Shown: in pieces, positions 26,066 to 33,816 of the stretch
Numbering within the stretch: position 1 is the stretch's first letter
How the letters are laid out: every line of letters begins with the position of its first letter
Source: Chromatium weissei
Lineage (GTDB): Bacteria; Pseudomonadota; Gammaproteobacteria; Chromatiales; Chromatiaceae
Length of the DNA: 64,000 nt
Assembly: GCF_016583765.1 (NCBI RefSeq)
Contig: NZ_NRRR01000003.1
Coordinates: 124,001-188,000 of the forward strand
Direction: 5' to 3'
Program-made: the position numbers and the translations under genes
Notes under the pieces: model-generated
The model's input: the letters and a program-made list of their open reading frames with translations, nothing else
Told to the model about the DNA's origin: nothing
Databases searched by the model: none

Positions 26066-27984
26066 TGGTGCCTGAACTTGGTCATTTTGCACTAATTTTG
26101 GCGCTGTTATTCGCAATAACACAAGCAACAGTGCCATTGATTGGCTCTTTTACTGGCAATGCGATTTGGATGAATTTTGCACGTCCTTTAGCGTGGGGAC
26201 AATTAACGTTTATTGGTATTGCGTTTCTTGCATTACTGCAAGCATTTTTAACTGATGACTTTTCAGTTATTTATGTCGCAACCAATTCCAATTCACTCAT
26301 GCCGGATGTATACAAAATCTCAGCAATTTGGGGTGCACACGAAGGTTCTTTATTGCTGTGGGTATTCATGTTGGCTGGCTGGGGCGCAGCCTTAGCAGCA
26401 TTCAGTTGCAAATTACCATTACCAATGATTTCGCGTGTCATTGCCGTTCAGGGAATGATTGCAATTGGCTTTTTATTATTCATGCTGCTGACTTCTAATC
26501 CCTTTGATCGCATCTTTCCAGTACCCCTTGAAGGGCGCGACCTCAATCCATTATTGCAAGACCCGGGTTTAGCATTTCATCCACCAATGCTTTATATGGG
26601 TTACGTCGGTTTTTCAATCGCATTTGCTTTTGCAATTGCCGCATTGATTGGCGGTAAACTCGATTCTGCATGGGCGCGGTGGTCACGCCCTTGGACAATG
26701 GTTGCATGGATTTTTTTAACACTCGGTATTGCACTGGGTTCATGGTGGGCGTATTACGAATTGGGCTGGGGCGGTTGGTGGTTTTGGGACCCAGTTGAAA
26801 ACGCTTCATTTATGCCTTGGCTGGTCGGAACTGCATTAATTCATTCGCTCGCCGTGACTGAAAAACGCGCTGCATTTAAGAATTGGACAGTGTTATTAGC
26901 GATCTCGGCTTTTTCACTGTCTTTATTAGGCACTTTTTTAGTTCGTTCTGGTGTGCTTACTTCGGTTCATGCGTTTGCAACTGATCCGACACGCGGCGCA
27001 TTTATTCTGATTTTTCTGTGCATTGTCATCGGTGGTTCATTAACGCTTTATGCGTGGCGAGCGCCGCGTATTGCGGATGGTGGACGCTTCGATTGGCTAT
27101 CACGCGAAACCTTTCTATTGATAAACAATTTATTGCTCGTCACGCTGGCGATCTTGGTGTTATTTGGAACGCTTGCGCCACTGATTTACGATGCTGCTGG
27201 TTGGGGCAAAATCTCCGTTGGTTTTCCGTGGTTTAATACGATGTTTATTGACATTTCGCCACTGTTAATTCTAGCAATGGGTATAGGTTCACTCACGCGC
27301 TGGAAACGTGATAATTTGCACCGTTTATTACCCGCAATTGGTGGAGCATTTGCATTTGGCGTATTGGTTGCTGCATTGCAGTGGAGCCATTTTTTAATCG
27401 GACTTGGTTTGGGTTTAGCCGCATGGTTAGTGGCAACGCATTTCATTGATCTGGTCATGCGTTGGAAACAAAGTCGCAAATTAACTGCCACCATGATGAA
27501 TACCAGCCGCAGTTATTACGGCATGTGGTTAGCGCATTTGGGAATTGCAGTGTTCATTGTCGGTGTGACACTGGTTTCTAATCGTGGTAATGAAACGGAT
27601 GTGCGACTTGCAACTGGCAGTGTCCATGAAACTGCTGGACACCGTTTTCAATTCAATGGCGTTAATGTGGTGAAAGGCCCGAATTACACTGCTTTTCGTG
27701 GTGAATTTATCGTTTATCGAGGTGAACGCGAAATCACGCGGTTATATCCTGAAAAGCGCAAATATGTTTCTGGTGGAATGCCAATGACTGAAGCGGGAAT
27801 TGATGCTGGTTTTCTGCGCGATATTTACATTTCACTCGGTGAACCCATTGGCATGAGCGGAGATTGGTCATTGCGAATTTATTTCAAACCCTTTGTCCGT
27901 TGGATTTGGCTCGGCTGTATTTTAATGGCGCTCGGCGGTGTATTAACTGTGACTGATCGCCGTTATCGCAGCACAACCGTTTGA
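26065..27984 (+). CDS. ccmF: Cytochrome c heme lyase subunit CcmF
   Basis: CcmF is the large membrane subunit that ligates heme to apocytochrome c. The 639-residue protein has many membrane helices, the 'AIWGAHEGSLLLWVF' region, the WWD motif 'LGWGGWWFWDPVENASFMPW' and periplasmic His residues around it ('FHPPMLYMGYVG', 'TALIHSLAVTEKR'). The C-terminal periplasmic domain and last helix are complete. It sits between ccmE (1-bp overlap) and ccmG (18 bp). Confidence 0.96.
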   Translation: MVPELGHFALILALLFAITQATVPLIGSFTGNAIWMNFARPLAWGQLTFIGIAFLALLQAFLTDDFSVIYVATNSNSLMPDVYKISAIWGAHEGSLLLWVFMLAGWGAALAAFSCKLPLPMISRVIAVQGMIAIGFLLFMLLTSNPFDRIFPVPLEGRDLNPLLQDPGLAFHPPMLYMGYVGFSIAFAFAIAALIGGKLDSAWARWSRPWTMVAWIFLTLGIALGSWWAYYELGWGGWWFWDPVENASFMPWLVGTALIHSLAVTEKRAAFKNWTVLLAISAFSLSLLGTFLVRSGVLTSVHAFATDPTRGAFILIFLCIVIGGSLTLYAWRAPRIADGGRFDWLSRETFLLINNLLLVTLAILVLFGTLAPLIYDAAGWGKISVGFPWFNTMFIDISPLLILAMGIGSLTRWKRDNLHRLLPAIGGAFAFGVLVAALQWSHFLIGLGLGLAAWLVATHFIDLVMRWKQSRKLTATMMNTSRSYYGMWLAHLGIAVFIVGVTLVSNRGNETDVRLATGSVHETAGHRFQFNGVNVVKGPNYTAFRGEFIVYRGEREITRLYPEKRKYVSGGMPMTEAGIDAGFLRDIYISLGEPIGMSGDWSLRIYFKPFVRWIWLGCILMALGGVLTVTDRRYRSTTV

Positions 27985-28002
27985 ATTGGAGATTTTCAAT
28001 AC

Positions 28003-28539
28003 ATGTCAACCACCTCTCGCGCTTTAATTCCATTGGGAATTTTTATTACTTTAGCGGCACTTTTGTTTTACGGTTTACAACTTGATCCGCGCAAGGTGCC
28101 ATCACCGTTAATTGATCAACCCGCGCCAACATTTGCATTGCAATCATTAAAGGATGCGAATCAAACGCTGACGCAGGATATTTTGCGCGGCAAGATTTCG
28201 CTGGTGAATGTGTGGGCTTCATGGTGTCCATCGTGTCGGCAAGAACACGCTGAATTGATGCAAATTGCCCGTGAGAATGACATTCAGGTGATTGGATTTA
28301 ATTGGAAGGATACGCGTCCGCAAGCATTGCAAATGCTCGAACAATTCGGTGATCCCTACGCCATTATTCTATTCGATCCCGATAATCAAGCGGGTATTAA
28401 CTGGGGTATTTATGGCGCTCCGGAGACGTTTATTGTCGATGCGCAGGGTGTTATTCGTCATAAACGCATTGGTCCAATTGATCGTGCAGTGTGGCAAAAC
28501 GAAATGCTGCCAATTATCGAACAATATCGGAATAAGTAA
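28003..28539 (+). CDS. ccmG: Thiol:disulfide interchange protein CcmG/DsbE
   Basis: A 178-residue membrane-anchored thioredoxin. After an N-terminal helix comes the thioredoxin fold with the active site 'WASWCPSCRQEH' and the conserved 'GINWGIYGAPETFIVDAQG' (cis-Pro region). CcmG keeps the heme-binding Cys of apocytochrome c, or CcmH, reduced. The active-site dipeptide is Pro-Ser. The stop is directly followed by the ccmH start codon. Confidence 0.95.
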   Translation: MSTTSRALIPLGIFITLAALLFYGLQLDPRKVPSPLIDQPAPTFALQSLKDANQTLTQDILRGKISLVNVWASWCPSCRQEHAELMQIARENDIQVIGFNWKDTRPQALQMLEQFGDPYAIILFDPDNQAGINWGIYGAPETFIVDAQGVIRHKRIGPIDRAVWQNEMLPIIEQYRNK

Positions 28540-29022
28540 ATGAAAAGCCTTATTTCCAAACTTGTTTTAATGACAGTGTTATTGACTGGAACGCTGGCAT
28601 TTCATTCGATTCAGGCGTACACGTTGGAGCAATTCACATTTGATGATCCAGCGCAAACAGAAGAATTTCACAATTTAATCGGTGAGTTGCGCTGTTTGGT
28701 GTGTCAAAACGAATCGCTCGCTGGTTCACAAGCTGGCGTGGCGCAGGATTTGCGTAAAGAGATTTATCGAATGATGCGCGATGGTAAAAGCCGCACTGAA
28801 GTTATTGACTTTTTAGTAGCGCGTTATGGCGATTTTGTATTGTATGAACCGCCATTAAAACCGGCGACTTATTTATTGTGGTTTGGCCCTTTTATTTTGG
28901 TAGGAATTGGTATTGTGCTGCTCTTTCGTGCGCTGCAACGTAAAAAGGCAGCGCCGGAACAGGAATTAACGGACGCGGAACAGGCGCGTTTACGGCAACT
29001 TCTCACGAAAAACGGCGATTAA
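28540..29022 (+). CDS. ccmH: Cytochrome c maturation protein CcmH
   Basis: CcmH is the thiol-reducing subunit of the heme lyase complex. A signal peptide (cleavage near 'IQAYTL') is followed by the family motif 'LRCLVCQNESLAGSQA' with the redox Cys pair, helical 'DLRKEIYRMMRDGKS' and 'FLVARYGDFVLYEPP', then a C-terminal membrane helix. The 160-residue length is the short form, with the TPR part carried separately by the next gene (ccmI). Confidence 0.95.
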   Translation: MKSLISKLVLMTVLLTGTLAFHSIQAYTLEQFTFDDPAQTEEFHNLIGELRCLVCQNESLAGSQAGVAQDLRKEIYRMMRDGKSRTEVIDFLVARYGDFVLYEPPLKPATYLLWFGPFILVGIGIVLLFRALQRKKAAPEQELTDAEQARLRQLLTKNGD

Positions 29023-29026
29023 CGCG

Positions 29027-30394
29027 ATGATAATGTTCTGGATTTTTGCTGGTGCGTTACTGGGATTGGCGCTGCTGTTCATTCTGTTGCCGCTGCTGCG
29101 ACCCGCGCCGCTGGTAATTGCGCCGGAGCAGGACGCGCTCAATCTCGAGGTGTTTCAACAGCGGCTGGGCGAGTTGGATACCGATCTTAATGCAGGATTT
29201 ATCGATCAAGATCAATATGTTGCTGCTCGCCGTGATTTGGAACGCGATCTGTTGAATGATCTTGACGGCGACACGACGGCGATCAGCAAACCGACTTCAC
29301 CGACCAACCGCTGGCTGCTGGCGACTATTTTGGGTTTTGGTATTCCGGCATTTGCGCTGACGCTGTATTTGCTGCTCGGCAATTCGGCGCTGATCACGCA
29401 ATTGCAAATAGCGGCGAATGCTCCACCAGCCACGAGCGATGAAGATGCGCCGTCGTTGGATGTGCTGGTGCAGCGTTTGGAAGCGCGGTTGAAAACCGAT
29501 CCTGCGAGCGTGGATGGCTGGCTGATGCTCGGTCGCACCTATTTTGCGATGGAGAACCGCGAGCGCGGACTCGCTGCCGTCGCCAAGGCGTATGCGCTCG
29601 CGCCGACGAAAATCGAAGTGATGTTGGCCTATGCCGAATCACTCGTGGTGACTGGTGACAGCAGTAGTTTGGCTGGTCGTCCAACTGAATTGATTAACGC
29701 GGTGTTGCAGCGTGAGCCAACCAATGCGACGGCGCGCTGGTTGAGCGGTGTCGTGGCGTATCGGCAAGGCAATTATCAAATTGCGTTGGAAATGTGGCAG
29801 GGCATTTTGGCGGAATTGGATCCGAATGGTGAGGAGGCAAAAAATCTCAGTGAATTGATCGCAACAGCCAAGCAGCGCGTCACTGAACAGGCTGCCGCAG
29901 CGCCCGCGCCAGCCGCAATTACTGCCACGCAAACCACGACCGAATCACCCGTCGCGCCAGCCACTGCGTCCGTCACGACGGCAACTGCGCCGGTTTCCAC
30001 TGCAACCGTGGTTGATGCGGCGCCAGCGCCCGTCGCTGCGAACCAGCCAGCGGGTTTGCGCGTCACCGTCACACTGAATGCCGCAATCGCCGCACAAACA
30101 TCGCCGGATCAAGCCGTTTTCGTCTTCGCTCGCGCTGCAAATGGCCCGCCGATGCCGCTGGCAGCCGTGCGTTTGACGGTGAAGGATTTGCCGCAAACCG
30201 TGACGTTGGATGACAACTCGGCGATCACACCGGCGCTGAAGTTGTCGGCATTTTCGGAAGTGATTGTCGGAGCGCGGATTTCGCGCACTGGCGAAGCAAC
30301 GCCGCAAGTTGGCGATTTAGAAGGTGAAACAGCTCCATTGCCCACAAACAGCGCGGACGCAGTGATCGTCACCATTGACCGCGAGCGCCGATAA
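29027..30394 (+). CDS. ccmI: Cytochrome c maturation protein CcmI (TPR)
   Basis: CcmI holds apocytochrome c for heme ligation. The 455-residue protein starts with a membrane helix, a cytoplasmic loop with a leucine-zipper-like segment ('LEVFQQRLGELDTDLNAGF'), a second helix, then periplasmic TPR repeats ('GWLMLGRTYFAMENRERGLA', 'ARWLSGVVAYRQGNYQIAL'). A long Ala/Thr/Pro-rich linker (about residues 285-345) leads to a C-terminal beta domain ('LRVTVTLNAAIAAQ...VFVFARAANGPPMPLA'), as in long CcmI/CycH proteins. It closes the ccm cluster. Confidence 0.93.
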   Translation: MIMFWIFAGALLGLALLFILLPLLRPAPLVIAPEQDALNLEVFQQRLGELDTDLNAGFIDQDQYVAARRDLERDLLNDLDGDTTAISKPTSPTNRWLLATILGFGIPAFALTLYLLLGNSALITQLQIAANAPPATSDEDAPSLDVLVQRLEARLKTDPASVDGWLMLGRTYFAMENRERGLAAVAKAYALAPTKIEVMLAYAESLVVTGDSSSLAGRPTELINAVLQREPTNATARWLSGVVAYRQGNYQIALEMWQGILAELDPNGEEAKNLSELIATAKQRVTEQAAAAPAPAAITATQTTTESPVAPATASVTTATAPVSTATVVDAAPAPVAANQPAGLRVTVTLNAAIAAQTSPDQAVFVFARAANGPPMPLAAVRLTVKDLPQTVTLDDNSAITPALKLSAFSEVIVGARISRTGEATPQVGDLEGETAPLPTNSADAVIVTIDRERR

Positions 30395-30493
30395 CGCGAG
30401 GCAATTCCGTATACTTCGTTTGGTCACATTTCAGGCAGCAGGGCGGCAATACCGCTCTGTGTTTCACTCACAGCACCACTTTCAGGATTACTG

Positions 30494-32539
30494 ATGTCTG
30501 ATTACAACGCTGAAGATGTCCGCAATATCGCTCTCGTCGGTCACGCTGGCGCTGGCAAAACCACGCTAATTGAGGCGCTGCTGGCTGCAACCGGCGTCAT
30601 CGCCGCGCCCGGCAGCATCGCTCGCGGCACGACGGTCTGCGATTTCGATTCATTGGAAAAGGAGCTGCAACACTCGCTGGACGCGGCGATCACCAGTTTC
30701 ACGACCGCTGGCAAACACATCAATGTGATTGACACGCCCGGCGCGGCAGATTTTCTCGGTCGCAGCATTTCGGTGCTGGCGGCAGTGGAAACGGCGGCGC
30801 TGGTCATCAATGCGCAGTCCGGCATTGAGCCGATGACGGTGCGCATGATGAAGGCGGCGGACAATCGCAAGCTGTGCCGGTTGATTGTCGTCAATCAAAT
30901 CGACGCGCCAGATGTCGATTTGGCGGCGCTGACCGATCAAATCCGCGAGACGTTTGGCGCGGAATGTCTGCCGATCAATTTGCCAGCGGACGGTGGCAAG
31001 CGCGTCGTCGATTGCTTTTTTCAACCGACGGGCGCTGGCGCGGATTTCACTTCGGTGGAAGATGCGCACAGCCACATCATCGACCAAGTTGTTGAGGTGG
31101 ACGAGGCGCTGATGGAGCTGTATTTGGAACAGGGTCAAGACCTTGCGCCCGAGCAGCTGCATGATCCATTTGAGAAGGCGCTGCGCGAAACGCATTTGAT
31201 TCCGATTTGTTTTGTCTCCGCACAAACCGGCGCGGGCATTCCCGAATTGCTGGAGATTTTGGCGCGGTTGATGCCGAATCCGTCGGAAGGCAATCCGCCG
31301 CCGTTTTTGAAAGGCGAGGGCGCTGCGGTGGAGCCGGTGACGGTCACGCCCGATCCGAAACAGCACGTCGTCGCCCACGTCTTCAAAGTCATCAACGATC
31401 CGTTTCGCGGCAAGCTCGGCATTTTCCGCATTCATCAGGGGCGCATCGTCACCGGCTCCCAATTGTTCATCGGCGATGCGCGGAAACCGTTCAAAGTCAA
31501 TCATTTATACCGGCTGCACGGCAACGAGCTGATCGAAGTGGCAGAAGGTGTGCCGGGCGACATTTTGGCGGTGGCGCGAGTGGATGACATTCACTTTGAC
31601 GCAGTGCTGCACGATTCGCACGACGAGGATCATTTTCATCTCGCCAGTTTGGAATGCCCGATGCCATTGTTTGGATTGGCAATTAACACCACCAAACGCG
31701 GCGATGAACAGAAGTTGACCGACGCGCTGCACAAATTGGAATCCGAAGACCCGTGTTTTCATTTGGAGCACAACGCGGCAGCGAATGAAACCATCATTCG
31801 TGGGCTGGGCGAGCTGCATCTGCGCGTGTTGCTGCGGCGGCTGTCGGAACAATTTCATGTCGAAGTGGAAACCCATCCGCCGAGTGTGCCGTACCGCGAG
31901 ACGATTGTGGGCAAGGCAGAAGGGCATCATCGCCACAAAAAACAAACTGGCGGCGCGGGGCAATTCGGCGAGGTGTATTTGCGGGTCGAACCGAATGCAC
32001 GCGGCGCGGGTTTTGAGTTTATCGACGCGGTGGTCGGCGGCGTGATTCCCGGCAATTTCATTCCGTCGATTGAAAAGGGCGTGCGGCAGGTGCTCGACGA
32101 GGGCGCGATTGCTGGTTATCCGCTGCAAGATGTGAAGGTCACGGTGTATGACGGCAAATATCATCCAGTTGATTCCAAAGACATTGCGTTTGCCACTGCC
32201 GGACGCAAAGCCTTTATTGATGCCGTGTTAAAAGCGCAGCCGGTGATTTTGGAGCCGATTGTGAAAATTCGCATCGCCGCGCAGGACACCGCGATGGGCG
32301 ATTTGGCGGGCGATTTGTCGGGACGGCGCGGGCGCATCAACGGCAGCGACAGTCAAGGTCGCGGACGAATTCTGATTGAAGGCGAGGTGCCGCTGGCGGA
32401 GTTGGCTGGCTACGATGCGCGATTGAAGGCACTGACTGGCGGCGAAGGCACGTACAGCATCGAGTTGAGCCATTACGACCCCGTGCCCGGCAACATTCAA
32501 AAGCAAATGGCGGACGCTTATCAACGGTCTGAAGACTGA
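30494..32539 (+). CDS. EF-G-like translational GTPase
   Basis: The 681-residue protein has the five-domain EF-G layout. GTPase motifs are G1 'GHAGAGKTT', G2 region 'GSIARGTTVCDFD', G3 'DTPGAADF' and G4 'NQID'. The G3 and G4 boxes depart from canonical EF-G (DTPGHVDF, NKxD). It is therefore the paralogue often annotated as EF-G-like or FusA2, not the main elongation factor, which is usually in the str operon. The later EF-G domains are complete, for example 'RGLGELHLRVLLRRLSEQF', 'KKQTGGAGQFGEVYLRVEP' and 'VSG'-type region 'AGDLSGRRGRINGSD'. An AGGA ribosome site lies 7 bp before the start. Role uncertain: ribosome recycling, stress or a specialised translation step. Confidence 0.88.
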   Translation: MSDYNAEDVRNIALVGHAGAGKTTLIEALLAATGVIAAPGSIARGTTVCDFDSLEKELQHSLDAAITSFTTAGKHINVIDTPGAADFLGRSISVLAAVETAALVINAQSGIEPMTVRMMKAADNRKLCRLIVVNQIDAPDVDLAALTDQIRETFGAECLPINLPADGGKRVVDCFFQPTGAGADFTSVEDAHSHIIDQVVEVDEALMELYLEQGQDLAPEQLHDPFEKALRETHLIPICFVSAQTGAGIPELLEILARLMPNPSEGNPPPFLKGEGAAVEPVTVTPDPKQHVVAHVFKVINDPFRGKLGIFRIHQGRIVTGSQLFIGDARKPFKVNHLYRLHGNELIEVAEGVPGDILAVARVDDIHFDAVLHDSHDEDHFHLASLECPMPLFGLAINTTKRGDEQKLTDALHKLESEDPCFHLEHNAAANETIIRGLGELHLRVLLRRLSEQFHVEVETHPPSVPYRETIVGKAEGHHRHKKQTGGAGQFGEVYLRVEPNARGAGFEFIDAVVGGVIPGNFIPSIEKGVRQVLDEGAIAGYPLQDVKVTVYDGKYHPVDSKDIAFATAGRKAFIDAVLKAQPVILEPIVKIRIAAQDTAMGDLAGDLSGRRGRINGSDSQGRGRILIEGEVPLAELAGYDARLKALTGGEGTYSIELSHYDPVPGNIQKQMADAYQRSED

Positions 32540-32683
32540 TCGATTTCAAGACGCAGTGAATGCTTAAAAGACGCATTGCAGACAATTGATCTCACTTGCC
32601 TTCTTTGCTGATTTCATTTATAAAACTGCGTCTTGGTGTTTATAAAAACGTATCAATCACAACCCACAAACCGGAGAACACGA

Positions 32684-32914
32684 ATGGCAGATTTCGATCA
32701 AGAACTCGATGCAAGTGGCCTGAATTGCCCTCTACCGATTTTGCGTGCAAAGAAAACGCTCAATGCAATGGCGAGCGGTCAGGTATTACACATTGTGGCA
32801 ACCGACCCCGGTTCAGTGAAAGATTTTGATGCCTTTGCCAAGCAGACCGGCAATGAATTGATGGAATCCAAAGAAGAAGGCGGCAAATTCCATTTTCTGA
32901 TTAAAAAGTCCTGA
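32684..32914 (+). CDS. tusA: Sulfurtransferase TusA
   Basis: TusA carries sulfane sulfur on one Cys. The 76-residue protein, starting at 32684 behind the ribosome site GGAG, has the family signature 'LDASGLNCPLPILRAKKTL' with the active Cys in NCPLP, then 'GQVLHIVATDPGSVKDF'. TusA serves tRNA thiolation, molybdenum cofactor work or, when next to dsrE2, oxidative sulfur metabolism. The gene after it is dsrE2-like, which supports sulfur trafficking; the rhodanese that often accompanies the pair is not in the window. Confidence 0.93.
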   Translation: MADFDQELDASGLNCPLPILRAKKTLNAMASGQVLHIVATDPGSVKDFDAFAKQTGNELMESKEEGGKFHFLIKKS

Positions 32915-32994
32915 GCGCGTTCTATTGCGGCGCATTCCAAATTCACTGTTAATAATAAACTCGCAAGGCAATTGCGACTTGCGAGGAGGACGCA

Positions 32995-33474
32995 ATGGAA
33001 CCCAAAAAACTGGCGATTATCGCCACTAAAGGCTCATTAGATTGGGCGTATCCGCCATTCATTTTGGCATCAACGGCTTCTGCACTCGGCTATGAAGTGC
33101 AAATCTTTTTCACGTTTTACGGTCTGCAATTACTGAAGAAAGATTTGGCATTGGAAGTCACGCCATTGGGCAATCCGGGAATGCCAATGCCGCTGGGAAT
33201 GGATAAATGGTTTCCCGTATTGGGTTTGGCGCTGCCGGGAATGCAGGCCATGATGACAGCCATGATGAAAAAGAAGATGAAAGATAAGGGCGTGGCCAGT
33301 CTCGAAGTGCTGCGCGAACTGTGTCAAGAAGCAGAAGTAAAGTTGGTTGCTTGCCAAATGACTGTTGATCTATTCGATATGGAGAAGGACAACTTCATTG
33401 ATGGAGTGGAATACGCTGGCGCTGCGGCCTTTTTTGAATTCGCCGGTGAAAGCGACATCTGCCTTTACATCTAA
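32995..33474 (+). CDS. dsrE2: DsrE/DsrF-like sulfur carrier protein (DsrE2 type)
   Basis: This 159-residue protein belongs to the DsrE/DsrF/DrsH superfamily: 'KLAIIATKGSLDWAYPPFIL' at the N-terminus, a hydrophobic Met-rich middle ('GMQAMMTAMMKKKMKDKG') and the conserved Cys in 'KLVACQMTVDLFDM', followed by 'FIDGVEYAGAAAFFEFA'. In sulfur oxidisers DsrE2 exchanges sulfur with TusA, whose gene is 80 bp upstream. A strong terminator follows, so tusA and dsrE2 probably form one unit. The specific donor and acceptor are not visible. Confidence 0.85.
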   Translation: MEPKKLAIIATKGSLDWAYPPFILASTASALGYEVQIFFTFYGLQLLKKDLALEVTPLGNPGMPMPLGMDKWFPVLGLALPGMQAMMTAMMKKKMKDKGVASLEVLRELCQEAEVKLVACQMTVDLFDMEKDNFIDGVEYAGAAAFFEFAGESDICLYI

Positions 33475-33499
33475 AACTTAGTGTAAAAAATGCTGTTGT

Positions 33500-33525
33500 A
33501 AATGCCGCCTTCAGGCGGCATTTTT
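33500..33525 (+). terminator. Intrinsic terminator after dsrE2
   Basis: The stem ATGCCGCC/GGCGGCAT with loop TTCA is followed by TTTTT. It lies 25 bp after the dsrE2 stop and is a textbook Rho-independent terminator. Confidence 0.92.
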
Positions 33526-33629
33526 ATGCGCTGCAATTCCTGCTGATAATGTGGAATTTCGCTTTTAATGCGCAATTATTTCTGATATACGCCCGCCTTG
33601 TTTGTCCAGTAACACCTGAGGTATTCGTG

Positions 33630-33815
33630 ATGCAAGACACTGAAAATAGCTATGGACAGGAGGTGGTGGAACGTATTCCACCACTGACCAATCAAGAATC
33701 ACGCGGTCAACAAGCGGCGAGCCTTGATATTCGTCGTCGTATTGAACACATGCGCGAAATCAAACGTTTGCGCGAATTGCTCGATGATCCCGATTTCGAT
33801 GAATTGAATGAGTAA
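33630..33815 (+). CDS. Small acidic protein, PA3496-like
   Basis: The open frame starts at 33549, but the ATG at 33630 is preceded by TGAGG at good spacing and gives a 61-residue polar protein. The C-terminal half is the conserved-looking part ('DIRRRIEHMREIKRLRELLD') and ends acidic ('DPDFDELNE'). This resembles the small PA3496 family of gammaproteobacteria, whose role is poorly known. There is no signal peptide or membrane segment. It converges with the large channel gene, 1 bp between stop codons. Confidence 0.6.
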   Translation: MQDTENSYGQEVVERIPPLTNQESRGQQAASLDIRRRIEHMREIKRLRELLDDPDFDELNE

Positions 33816-33816
33816 T

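Noticed and set aside
30650..31504. 284-codon open frame antisense to the EF-G-like gene
   Set aside because: The sense strand encodes an unambiguous GTPase; the antisense translation has no domain features.
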